Shown here piece after piece: positions 1-6,522 of a stretch of 11,249 nucleotides of DNA. Both the position numbers and the translations under genes were made by a program. The notes beneath the pieces were generated by a model. That model saw only the letters and a list, made by a program, of their open reading frames with translations. It was not told where the DNA came from and searched no databases. This DNA comes from DATJQF01 sp035505995 (GTDB taxonomy: Bacteria > Bacteroidota > Bacteroidia > Bacteroidales > FEN-979), in assembly GCA_035505995.1 (NCBI GenBank), contig DATJQF010000208.1, forward strand, positions 1 through 11,249, in the 5' to 3' direction. How positions within the stretch are numbered: position 1 is the first letter of the stretch; each line of letters starts with the position of its first letter.

Positions 1-1
1 C

Positions 2-1423
2 GAGCAGCATCCGGATCCCCTGGAGATCTACCTGAAAAAACTAGAGGAGGAGCAGGTGCTGGGACAGATGAATTTCGAGGGCATCAAGAGCGGGATCCAG
101 GAAGCGCTGGAGACCGGGTTCACCCGTTCCTCCACCATCGAGAAAGAGGATATCCTGCCTTTCCTGGGCGAACTCTGGAAAGAGTTCCCGAAAGCCTCCC
201 CTCCCGATTTTGATAAATCGCCGGATACCGCGGTGGATCTGAAAGTGCTGATGGAAGTGGGTACCCGGATCACCAGCCTCCCGGAAGGAGTTCCCTTTTT
301 CCGGAAGATCACGAAGCTGCAGGAAGAGCGGCGGGCGATGCTGAAGGACGGGGGCCGGCTGGACTGGGCCATGGGGGAGCTGCTGGCTTACGGAACCCTG
401 CTGCGGGAAGGATATCCCGTGCGGCTGTGCGGGCAGGACACCCAGCGGGGAACATTTTCCCACCGTCATTCGGTATTGACGGTCGAGGACTCGGAAGATA
501 AATTCATCCCTCTGAAAACGGTGACCGGAGCCCGGGACGGCTTTGAAGTGATCAATTCCCTGCTGTCTGAGTACGGCGTCCTGGGATTCGAATACGGCTA
601 TGCCCTCGCCTCTCCCCGGTCGCTGACGATCTGGGAAGCCCAGTTCGGGGATTTCTGCAACGGGGCGCAGGTGATCATCGACCAGTACCTCAGCAGCGCG
701 GAAGATAAATGGAGAGTGATGAACGGGCTGGTCCTGTTCCTTCCTCACGGATACGAGGGACAGGGGCCTGAGCATTCCTCGGCCCGCCTGGAGCGGTTCC
801 TGATCCTTTCGGGGAATTACAATATGCAGGTGGTCAACTGCACGACCCCCGCCAATTTTTTCCACGTGCTGCGTCGCCAGCTTCACCGTCCGTTCCGCAA
901 GCCGCTGGTGATCTTCACCCCGAAAAGCCTGCTCCGCCATCCGAAATGCATTTCCACCCTGGATGAATTCACGTCGGGGGGATTTAAAGAAGTCATTGAT
1001 GATCCGGCGGGAGATCCTTTAAGAGTGAAAAAGATCATTTTCTGTTCGGGAAAAGTGTTTTATGATATTTATGAAGAGAAGGAAAGGTTAGGCAAGGATG
1101 ATATTGCGGTGATCCGGCTCGAGCAGATCTATCCGATGCCCGTACTGCAACTGAAGGAGATCCTCTCAAAATACAGTCATGCTGTCGACTTCCATTGGAT
1201 CCAGGAAGAGCCCGTGAACATGGGGGCCTGGAAATTCATGAGCGAGAATTTCACCCTGGTGCCGCTGCATCATACGGCCCGTCCACGGAGCGGCAGCCCG
1301 GCCACCGGTTCCGCCAAGCTGCACCGCATCCAGCAGAAGCTGCTGGTCGATAAAGCGATGGGGCAGTGCACGTGCGAGCTGAATCATACGAGCTGCCGGT
1401 TGCATTGTGCCGAAACCGAATAA
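2..1423 (+). CDS. sucA: 2-oxoglutarate dehydrogenase E1 component, C-terminal part (5' end cut by window)
   Basis: Thiamine-diphosphate-dependent E1 subunit of the 2-oxoglutarate dehydrogenase complex. It decarboxylates 2-oxoglutarate and passes the succinyl group to the lipoyl arm of SucB in the TCA cycle. The reading frame is open from the window edge, so the 473 visible residues are roughly the last half of a protein usually above 900 residues; the Met at 56 is internal. What is visible is the pyrimidine-binding transketolase domain (from about base 355) and the C-terminal E1 domain. Family signatures seen are RGTFSHRHSVL (about 448-480), the active-site segment YEGQGPEHSSARLERF (about 750-800), whose His matches the E. 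coli active-site His, and FRKPLVIFTPKSLLRHP (about 895-940). The first part of the ThDP site lies outside the window. Oddity: after a normal family ending (LHRIQQKLLVDKAMG) there is a tail of about 20 residues with four Cys and two His. sucB is not adjacent but lies beyond a gene on the other strand. Confidence 0.96.
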   Translation, partial: EQHPDPLEIYLKKLEEEQVLGQMNFEGIKSGIQEALETGFTRSSTIEKEDILPFLGELWKEFPKASPPDFDKSPDTAVDLKVLMEVGTRITSLPEGVPFFRKITKLQEERRAMLKDGGRLDWAMGELLAYGTLLREGYPVRLCGQDTQRGTFSHRHSVLTVEDSEDKFIPLKTVTGARDGFEVINSLLSEYGVLGFEYGYALASPRSLTIWEAQFGDFCNGAQVIIDQYLSSAEDKWRVMNGLVLFLPHGYEGQGPEHSSARLERFLILSGNYNMQVVNCTTPANFFHVLRRQLHRPFRKPLVIFTPKSLLRHPKCISTLDEFTSGGFKEVIDDPAGDPLRVKKIIFCSGKVFYDIYEEKERLGKDDIAVIRLEQIYPMPVLQLKEILSKYSHAVDFHWIQEEPVNMGAWKFMSENFTLVPLHHTARPRSGSPATGSAKLHRIQQKLLVDKAMGQCTCELNHTSCRLHCAETE

Positions 1424-1451
1424 AAAAAGCCGTCCCGGACCGGAACGGCTT
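1421..1451 (-). terminator. Rho-independent terminator, best for the minus-strand lipoprotein gene
   Basis: An inverted repeat spans 1427-1451. Its arms, AAGCCGTCCCGG and CCGGAACGGCTT, pair around a single central base with one C/A mismatch. In practice the loop must open to a few bases. Read on the minus strand, the hairpin is followed by a run of seven T (complement of A 1422-1428), the classic intrinsic terminator layout for the lipoprotein gene ending at 1471. Read on the plus strand the hairpin is followed by TTCCCTCAG, with no real U tract, so termination of sucA here is less certain. It begins at the sucA stop codon. Confidence 0.75.
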
Positions 1452-1470
1452 CCCTCAGACCCCGATTTCC

Positions 1471-2298
1471 TCAGGGCATGGTAATGGTGTAGGTAACGCC
1501 GTTGATAATGACCGTGGCGTCGGCATTGCAGGTGCCGTCGCCGTAATCCACCTGGATCAGCGGGTAGTCCTGGGGTTGAATGTCGAGCTTGCCGGTCACC
1601 ACCCAGTGACAGTTCAGTTTAATCTCGAGTGCGGAAGTGATGTTGATCGTATAGGTTTTCCCGTTGGCATCGGTTCCGTTCCCGGAGCCGGTGACCAGGT
1701 AAATATCGTCCCACCATTCGGGCGTATTATACCCGGCCGCCCACTCATGAAGCCGGTCGGAGTTCCAGGTGATGGTCCCCCCGTTATTGGCCTTGATGAT
1801 GGATCCGTTCACGACCACGTGGAACACCGGATGTCCCAAGGTATTGGGCCCTATATTCGTAACGGTTTCGGTCCCCAGCACCTGGTTGTCATCCACGAAG
1901 TAATTATCAAAAGTATACGTCAGCACGGTACCTGTTGCCCAGTAGAGGCCGTTGATGCTCGTGATGAGCTTTCCCCTCCGGTATCTTCCGTCGTTGCATA
2001 GGCAATTGGTGGTTCCGAAATCAATGGTCAGGGTCCACAGGGTGTCGGTCTTGTTGAGGGTGACCAGTACGCAGGGGCCCAGGTAAATAGTGTCTTCGGC
2101 AGAAGCTTTCTGCATCGGGCCCACCGCCTCGTCCGAAATGTTCTTTACGTCTCCATAGGCCTTTTCAGCCAGTGCGTTGTCGGAAGCCCAAGATGTGTTG
2201 TTGTTGGTAGTGTTGTCCTTATCCTTGTTACAGGACGAGTTGAGAGCGGTCAGCGAGATAACCATCGCGAGAATGAACAAAATCCTGAGTGCTTTCAT
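1471..2298 (-). CDS. Predicted lipoprotein of unknown function, Bacteroidota type
   Basis: A 275-residue protein with a lipoprotein signal peptide: Lys3/Arg5, a hydrophobic core (about residues 5-19) and a candidate lipid-anchor Cys23 in LNSSC. The lipobox is slightly off consensus, with Asn at -3. The next residues, NKDKDN, are charged and resemble the surface-export signals of Bacteroidota lipoproteins (inference). A low-complexity Thr/Asn linker follows. The rest looks like an all-beta domain with alternating Thr/Val/Ile strands, Gly-Asn turns, and elements such as TIDFGTTNCLCNDGRYRRGK, DNYFVDDNQVLGTETVTN and a closing VIINGVTYTITMP. Five Cys remain after the anchor. From memory, similar TIDFG...DGR.R.GK...NGVTYTIT proteins are common in Bacteroidota without known function. 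The gene is convergent with sucA and divergent from sucB, with its own promoter-like motif and terminator. The function is unknown; an exported surface or periplasmic role is inferred only from the signal. Confidence 0.88.
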   Translation of the reverse strand: MKALRILFILAMVISLTALNSSCNKDKDNTTNNNTSWASDNALAEKAYGDVKNISDEAVGPMQKASAEDTIYLGPCVLVTLNKTDTLWTLTIDFGTTNCLCNDGRYRRGKLITSINGLYWATGTVLTYTFDNYFVDDNQVLGTETVTNIGPNTLGHPVFHVVVNGSIIKANNGGTITWNSDRLHEWAAGYNTPEWWDDIYLVTGSGNGTDANGKTYTINITSALEIKLNCHWVVTGKLDIQPQDYPLIQVDYGDGTCNADATVIINGVTYTITMP

Positions 2299-2344
2299 AC
2301 GTTTGGGATTTGGGATGAATAATTAGGTGGATGATCCGTTGACG

Positions 2345-2356
2345 GTTCGTACGAAC
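2345..2356. promoter_or_regulatory. 12-bp perfect palindrome, possible operator
   Basis: GTTCGTACGAAC is a perfect palindrome. It lies between the two divergent promoter-like motifs and about ten bases inside the predicted start of the lipoprotein transcript. Position and symmetry would fit a dimeric repressor site. A 12-base palindrome is expected by chance a few times in a window this long, so this is only a candidate. Confidence 0.25.
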
Positions 2357-2371
2357 AAAGGGGAACGCGTT

Positions 2372-2379
2372 TAAAGGTA
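2372..2379 (-). promoter_or_regulatory. Candidate -7 promoter element for the lipoprotein gene
   Basis: Read on the minus strand this is TACCTTTA, seven of eight matches to the Bacteroidota -7 consensus TAnnTTTG. It would start transcription near 2366 and leave a leader of about 67 bases before the ATG at 2298. I see no clear TTG-type -33 element. The leader contains the palindrome at 2345-2356 and a tandem heptamer (TTTGGGA twice on the plus strand, 2302-2315). Confidence 0.4.
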
Positions 2380-2398
2380 GATTTCTGTTGAATAGTTG

Positions 2399-2406
2399 TA
2401 CCTTTG
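2399..2406 (+). promoter_or_regulatory. Candidate -7 promoter element for the sucB-nadB-carbonic anhydrase operon
   Basis: TACCTTTG is an exact match to the Bacteroidota -7 consensus TAnnTTTG and is followed by C, as is common in the phylum. Predicted transcription start is near 2413, giving a leader of about 110 bases before the sucB ATG at 2524. The -33 element is not obvious in the expected interval (about 2375-2381). The remaining leader (2413-2523) is AT-rich, and I see no riboswitch-like structure in it. Confidence 0.5.
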
Positions 2407-2523
2407 CGGATGTTTACGGAGGGTAAAAATATAAATTATTCCTAAAGGATAACGTTCCGGAATCCGTTTTCGTATAGCGGGCATAAAAATATATAAAACT
2501 CATATTTAGTATCCTTGGAAGGC

Positions 2524-3732
2524 ATGAGCGCGGATATCTTGGTACCGAGCCCGGGTGAGTCGATCACACAGGTACAGCTGGTAAAATGGCTGGTGACCGA
2601 CGGGGAGAGGGTGGAGAAAGACCAGGAGGTGGTGGAAATTGATTCAGATAAAGCCTCTTTCCCTCTTTCCGCACCCATCGACGGGATCATCCGGCTGATC
2701 ATCCCGGAAGGAGAGACCATTGCAGTGGGGACGGTGATCGCGACGGTAGAGGCTTCGGCCAATCCATCGCCCGCACCGCCCCCTGAAAAGAAAGCGCCCG
2801 ACACAGCTCCGCAACCGGTGAAACCTGCCGCCAGGCCACCGGATAAACCCCCGGTAACTCCCCTGGCGGAAAAGATGCTGGCTGAAAACCGGATCACCAA
2901 GGAAGAGGTAGCCCGGTTTGCGGGTTCGAAAAGGATCACCCGGAAGGAAATCGAAGCTTTTCTTTCTTCCGGCAAGACTCCCGCGCCCGCGGGCAAGCCC
3001 TCCCGCGAGGTGGCCCGGAAAAAACTCTCCACGCTGAGGCTCAAACTGGCCGAAAGGCTGGTGGCGGTCCGGAGCGAGACGGCCATGCTGACGACCTTTA
3101 ACGAAGTCGACATGCACAAGGTCCTGGACATCAAAGAGCACTACCAGGAAGCGTTCCGGGAGAAATACGGGGTCAGCCTCGGGATCATTTCCTTCTTCAC
3201 CAAGGCGGTTACCCTCGCCCTGAATGAGTTTCCCCAGGTGAACTCCATGATCGACGGAGAGGATCTCGTTACTCCCGAATACAAAGACATCGGCATCGCC
3301 GTGAGCACGCCGAAAGGACTGGTGGTCCCGGTCATCCGGAACACCGAGATCCTGGGGCTGCCTGAGATCGAGACCCGCATCAAGGAGCTGGCCGCCAAGG
3401 CCAGGGAGAACCGGATCACCCTCGACGACATGAAAGGCGGCACCTTCACGATCACCAACGGCGGGGTATTCGGCTCACTGATGTCCACCCCGATCCTGAA
3501 CCCGCCGCAAAGCGCGATCCTCGGGCTGCACAAGATCCAGGACCGGCCGGTGGCAGTCGACGGGAAGATCGGGATCCGGCCGATGATGTACCTTGCTCTT
3601 TCCTACGACCACCGGGTGATCGACGGGCGGGAAAGCGTGGGATTCCTGGTAAAAGTCAAGGAATATATCGAGAACCCTCTCGAAATGCTGCTCTCCGGGG
3701 AAGATCCGATGAGGCTGCTGCTGAATATTTAA
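2524..3732 (+). CDS. sucB: Dihydrolipoyllysine succinyltransferase (E2 of 2-oxoglutarate dehydrogenase)
   Basis: E2 core enzyme that takes the succinyl group from E1 on its lipoyl arm and transfers it to CoA, giving succinyl-CoA. The 402 residues show the standard order: lipoyl domain 1-77 with the lipoyl-lysine K43 in EIDSDKAS; a Pro/Ala-rich swinging linker 79-111; a peripheral subunit-binding region 112-147; and a catalytic acyltransferase domain from about 165, with the active-site SYDHRVIDG (H363, D367). An in-frame TTG at 2515 adds only MEG; ATG at 2524 gives MSADILVPSPGES, a normal family start. Oddity: in the subunit-binding region the GTGxxGR loop is replaced by RFAGSKR and the usual binding Arg by E116/K117, though spacing is unchanged. 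A pyruvate or branched-chain E2 is a less likely alternative; nearby sucA argues for SucB. nadB starts 14 bases downstream, so co-transcription is likely. Confidence 0.93.
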   Translation: MSADILVPSPGESITQVQLVKWLVTDGERVEKDQEVVEIDSDKASFPLSAPIDGIIRLIIPEGETIAVGTVIATVEASANPSPAPPPEKKAPDTAPQPVKPAARPPDKPPVTPLAEKMLAENRITKEEVARFAGSKRITRKEIEAFLSSGKTPAPAGKPSREVARKKLSTLRLKLAERLVAVRSETAMLTTFNEVDMHKVLDIKEHYQEAFREKYGVSLGIISFFTKAVTLALNEFPQVNSMIDGEDLVTPEYKDIGIAVSTPKGLVVPVIRNTEILGLPEIETRIKELAAKARENRITLDDMKGGTFTITNGGVFGSLMSTPILNPPQSAILGLHKIQDRPVAVDGKIGIRPMMYLALSYDHRVIDGRESVGFLVKVKEYIENPLEMLLSGEDPMRLLLNI

Positions 3733-3746
3733 ACTTCGTCTCGCCT

Positions 3747-5345
3747 ATGAGAAGGCATGCGGATTTCCTGGTAATCGGTTCCGGCGTCGCCGGGCTCACC
3801 TTCGCCCTGAAAGTGGCCAAATTCGGAAAGGTGTGCATCGTCACCAAGTCGAAGGTGGACGACGCCGCCACCAGCTATGCCCAGGGGGGCATTGCCGCCG
3901 TGATGTATACGCCCGATTCCTTTGAGAAGCATATCCGGGACACGCTGGAATGCGGCGATGGCCTGTGCGACGAAAAGATCGTGCGGATCGCCATTACCGA
4001 ATCCACCGACCGCATCAAGGAGCTGATCAAGTGGGGGGCGAAATTCGATAAGACCAAGACCGGCACTTTCGACCTGGCCAAAGAAGGAGGCCATTCCGAG
4101 TACCGGGTCCTTCACCACAAGGACAGCACCGGCCGCGAGATAGAAGACACGCTGCTGTACCAGGTAAAAAGCCATCCTAACATAGAGATCCTGGAAGGTT
4201 ATTTTGCGATCGACCTTATCACCCAGCACCACCTGGGCATCGAAGTGAACCGGCGTACCGAGGGGATCACCTGCTATGGGGCCTATATCCTGAACCCCCG
4301 GACCCACCTGATCGACACGATCCTGTCGAAGATCACCCTGATCGCCACCGGAGGAGCCGGCCATGTGTACAGCATGACCACCAACCCGACGGTCTCCACC
4401 GGCGACGGCATCGCCATGGTGTACCGTGCCAAAGGGACGATCGAGAACATGGAGTTCATCCAGTTCCATCCCACAGCCTTGTATAATCCGGGCGAGAAAC
4501 CTTCCTTCCTGATCTCGGAAGCCTTGCGGGGATTCGGGGCGATCCTGAAGAATGTGGACGGGAAGGAATTCATGCAAAAATATGATGCCCGCCTTTCGCT
4601 GGCGCCCCGTGACATCACCGCCCGGGCCATTGATAACGAACTTAAGATCAGCGGGGAAGATCATGTATACCTGGATTGCCGGCATCTGAACAAGAACGAG
4701 CTGATCAACCATTTCCCTTCCATTTACGCCAAATGCCTGAGCATCGGGATCGATATCACCCGCGACATGATCCCCGTAGTTCCGGCTGCCCATTACATGT
4801 GCGGGGGGATCAAGGTGGATGAGATGGGCCGCAGCTCCGTGGTCAACCTCTATGCCTCGGGGGAAGTCTCCTGCTCGGGATTGCACGGGGCGAATCGCCT
4901 GGCCTCGAATTCCCTGCTCGAATCGGTGGTGTTTTCGCACCGGGCCAGCCTGGATGCCATCGAACAGGTCAAACGGATCTCCTTCCGGGAAGATATCCCG
5001 GAGTGGAACGCGGAAGGCATGGTCTTCAACGAGGAAATGATCCTCATCACCCAATCCCTGCGGGAGCTGCAGTCGATCATGACCAGCTATGTCGGGATCG
5101 TCCGCTCAAATCTTCGTTTGAAAAGAGCCTTCGACCGGCTGGAGATCATTTACACCGAGACCGAGGAGCTGTATAAGAAATCCATCCTGATCCCCAGGCT
5201 CTGCGAATTGCGCAACCTGATCAATGTGGCCTACCTGATCATCAAGATGGCCATGAAGCGCAAGGAGAGCCGGGGGCTTCATTATTCTCTGGATTATCCG
5301 AGGATCAACGAACCCAGCAAGCTATGGCAATCATCCGGTCTGTAA
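3747..5345 (+). CDS. nadB: L-aspartate oxidase (quinolinate synthase complex B subunit)
   Basis: FAD enzyme that oxidises L-aspartate to iminoaspartate, which quinolinate synthase NadA then condenses with dihydroxyacetone phosphate in de novo NAD synthesis. It acts in the cytoplasm and can use oxygen or fumarate as electron acceptor in studied relatives. The 532 residues match the family length. Seen directly: an N-terminal dinucleotide fold with GSGVAG at 11-16, SYAQGGIAA (43-51), EGGHS (113-117), QFHPTAL (239-245), PRDITARAID (287-296), AAHYMCGGIKVD (347-358), SGLHGANRLASNSLLE (377-392), and a helical C-terminal domain from about 430. H241, R288, H349 and R384 correspond by motif to the E. 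coli active-site H244, R290, H351 and R386. The family also includes fumarate reductase/succinate dehydrogenase flavoproteins, but HGANRLASNSLLE and the helical tail fit NadB. The gene sits between sucB (14-base gap) and the carbonic anhydrase gene (22-base overlap). nadA and nadC are absent from the window. Confidence 0.95.
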   Translation: MRRHADFLVIGSGVAGLTFALKVAKFGKVCIVTKSKVDDAATSYAQGGIAAVMYTPDSFEKHIRDTLECGDGLCDEKIVRIAITESTDRIKELIKWGAKFDKTKTGTFDLAKEGGHSEYRVLHHKDSTGREIEDTLLYQVKSHPNIEILEGYFAIDLITQHHLGIEVNRRTEGITCYGAYILNPRTHLIDTILSKITLIATGGAGHVYSMTTNPTVSTGDGIAMVYRAKGTIENMEFIQFHPTALYNPGEKPSFLISEALRGFGAILKNVDGKEFMQKYDARLSLAPRDITARAIDNELKISGEDHVYLDCRHLNKNELINHFPSIYAKCLSIGIDITRDMIPVVPAAHYMCGGIKVDEMGRSSVVNLYASGEVSCSGLHGANRLASNSLLESVVFSHRASLDAIEQVKRISFREDIPEWNAEGMVFNEEMILITQSLRELQSIMTSYVGIVRSNLRLKRAFDRLEIIYTETEELYKKSILIPRLCELRNLINVAYLIIKMAMKRKESRGLHYSLDYPRINEPSKLWQSSGL

Positions 5346-5845
5346 AAGGCGTCAAGCCGAAATTCGGCAGGAACTGCTTCCTGGCCGATAACGCAACGGT
5401 GACGGGCGATGTAGTCACCGGCGATAACTGCACGATCTGGTTCAACGCGGTGGTGCGGGGTGATGTTCACTATATCCGGATCGGGAATAATGTGAACATC
5501 CAGGACGGGGCGCTTATCCATTGCACTTACCAGAAAGCCCCGGTGAACATCGGGGATAATGTGTCGATCGCTCACCATGCCATCATCCACGGCTGTACGA
5601 TCCACGACAATGTGCTCATCGGTATGGGCGCAATCATCATGGACGGCGCCGAGATCCACAGTAATTCGATCGTAGCGGCGGGGGCCCTGGTGAGGGAAGG
5701 CACGGTCGTGGAATCGGGTACCGTTTGGGCCGGGGTGCCGGCCAGGAAGATCAAGGAGATTGATCAGTCCCTGCTGGAAGGGCAGGTCAACCGTATTTCC
5801 CGGAATTATACGATGTACGCCTCTTGGTACGACCCGGAATCCTGA
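5324..5845 (+). CDS. Gamma-class carbonic anhydrase-like hexapeptide-repeat protein
   Basis: A 173-residue left-handed beta-helix protein of the gamma carbonic anhydrase/YrdA/PaaY group; members are trimeric and bind zinc or iron between subunits. Imperfect hexapeptide repeats run from about residue 18 to 140 (for example IGNNVNIQDGALI and IGDNVSIAHHAII). The three metal-ligand histidines fit H66, H84 and H89; R45, D47, Q60 and D61 match conserved positions near the metal in the archaeal Cam enzyme. Like most bacterial YrdA-type members it appears to lack the acidic loop of Cam, so CO2 hydration cannot be assumed. The ATG at 5324 gives the usual family start (MAIIRSVKGVKPKFG) and overlaps the nadB end by 22 bases in another frame, which suggests translational coupling. 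It is the last gene of the sucB-nadB operon and is followed by a strong hairpin terminator. Confidence 0.93.
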   Translation: MAIIRSVKGVKPKFGRNCFLADNATVTGDVVTGDNCTIWFNAVVRGDVHYIRIGNNVNIQDGALIHCTYQKAPVNIGDNVSIAHHAIIHGCTIHDNVLIGMGAIIMDGAEIHSNSIVAAGALVREGTVVESGTVWAGVPARKIKEIDQSLLEGQVNRISRNYTMYASWYDPES

Positions 5846-5868
5846 TTTGAAACTTCACAGAAAATAAA

Positions 5869-5903
5869 AAAGCCGGTCATTGTAAGATACCGGCTTTCTT
5901 TTT
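5869..5903. terminator. Bidirectional Rho-independent terminator between convergent operons
   Basis: The arms AAAGCCGGT (5869-5877) and ACCGGCTTT (5889-5897) pair perfectly over nine bases around an 11-base loop. On the plus strand the hairpin runs into a T-rich tract (5895-5903), ending the carbonic anhydrase transcript (stop 5845). On the minus strand it is followed by the complement of the A-rich 5861-5871 run, ending the ompH transcript (stop 5917). Both genes lie within about 25 bases of the hairpin. Confidence 0.88.
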
Positions 5904-5916
5904 ACCCGGGTACGGG

Positions 5917-6438
5917 CTATAGGCCGATCCCCAGCTTTTTCTTTACCAGCGGCATAATATCATCGGCCGTCTCGGAATAAAGGACGACGTCTTCGATGGA
6001 GTTCAGGATCAGCGTATACTTGTTTTCCTTCGCTACATCTTTGATCGCGGCTTTCGCCTTATCCAGGATCGGTTGGAGGAGCTCCTGCTGTTTTGCCTGC
6101 AGATCCTGCTGCGCTTTCGTCTGGAAAGCATCGATCCTGCCCTGGAGATCCTGTAGTTCCTTTTCCTTGGTCTGCTTGATCAGATCCGACATCCCGGCCT
6201 GCTGGGATTGGTAATCCGTGTATTTATTCTCAAATTCCGCCCGCATGGCATCCAGCTGGTCGGAAAGGGTTTGCTGGTATTTCTGGAGCTTGGCTTTCAC
6301 CGAATCAACTCCCGGCATGGCGGTCACCAGGGTATTCATGTCGATATATCCTATTTTGACAGCATTCTGCGCCAGGGTGACGGAGGAAAACATAAAGGCA
6401 ATCGAAATAACGGCTAAAATCCTGATCAATTTTTTCAT
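5917..6438 (-). CDS. OmpH/Skp family periplasmic chaperone, second of a tandem pair
   Basis: Predicted periplasmic chaperone that holds unfolded outer-membrane proteins on their way to BamA. The 173 residues start with a Sec signal peptide (KK at 2-3, hydrophobic core, likely cut after TLA at about residue 23). The mature N-terminus AVKIGYIDMNTLVTAMP is the typical OmpH beta-strand start. Residues about 45-135 are a long helical, Gln/Lys/Glu/Ala-rich stretch with coiled-coil character (the Skp tentacle arms). The end, YTLILNSIEDVVLYS..DIMPLVKKKLG, matches the family's closing strand and helix. It lies 84 bases downstream of the other ompH gene. A good promoter match (6478-6506) in that gap suggests expression apart from the upstream genes. 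A bidirectional terminator follows the gene. Confidence 0.93.
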   Translation of the reverse strand: MKKLIRILAVISIAFMFSSVTLAQNAVKIGYIDMNTLVTAMPGVDSVKAKLQKYQQTLSDQLDAMRAEFENKYTDYQSQQAGMSDLIKQTKEKELQDLQGRIDAFQTKAQQDLQAKQQELLQPILDKAKAAIKDVAKENKYTLILNSIEDVVLYSETADDIMPLVKKKLGIGL

Positions 6439-6477
6439 TGCAATGAACTATAAGGTTAATACTGATTTAAAGGTGTG

Positions 6478-6506
6478 CAAATTTAGAAAAATTTCTGAAA
6501 TTCAAA
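6478..6506 (-). promoter_or_regulatory. Bacteroidota-type promoter upstream of the second ompH gene
   Basis: On the minus strand TTTG (complement of 6503-6506) and TAAATTTG (complement of 6478-6485) are separated by 17 bases. Both elements match the Bacteroidota -33/-7 consensus (TTTG and TAnnTTTG) with acceptable spacing. Predicted start is near 6471, about 33 bases before the ATG at 6438. This is the best promoter match I found in the window. Confidence 0.6.
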
Positions 6507-6522
6507 GAGATTCGGCTCCATC

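Noticed and set aside
41..940. A 299-codon minus-strand open frame opposite sucA
   Set aside because: Its composition is typical of an antisense shadow and sucA is clearly coding on the plus strand.
1366..2001. A 211-codon plus-strand open frame opposite the lipoprotein gene and overlapping the end of sucA
   Set aside because: It overlaps the sucA tail, crosses the terminator hairpin, and the minus strand has a signal peptide and a proper lipoprotein. The plus-strand product shows no motif.
2515..2523. TTG at 2515 as the sucB start
   Set aside because: It adds only three residues before ATG 2524, which gives the usual family N-terminus; there is no ribosome-binding site at a useful distance from the TTG.
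3729..5054. A 441-codon minus-strand open frame opposite nadB
   Set aside because: It is antisense to an intact, motif-rich nadB and has no domain-like features of its own.
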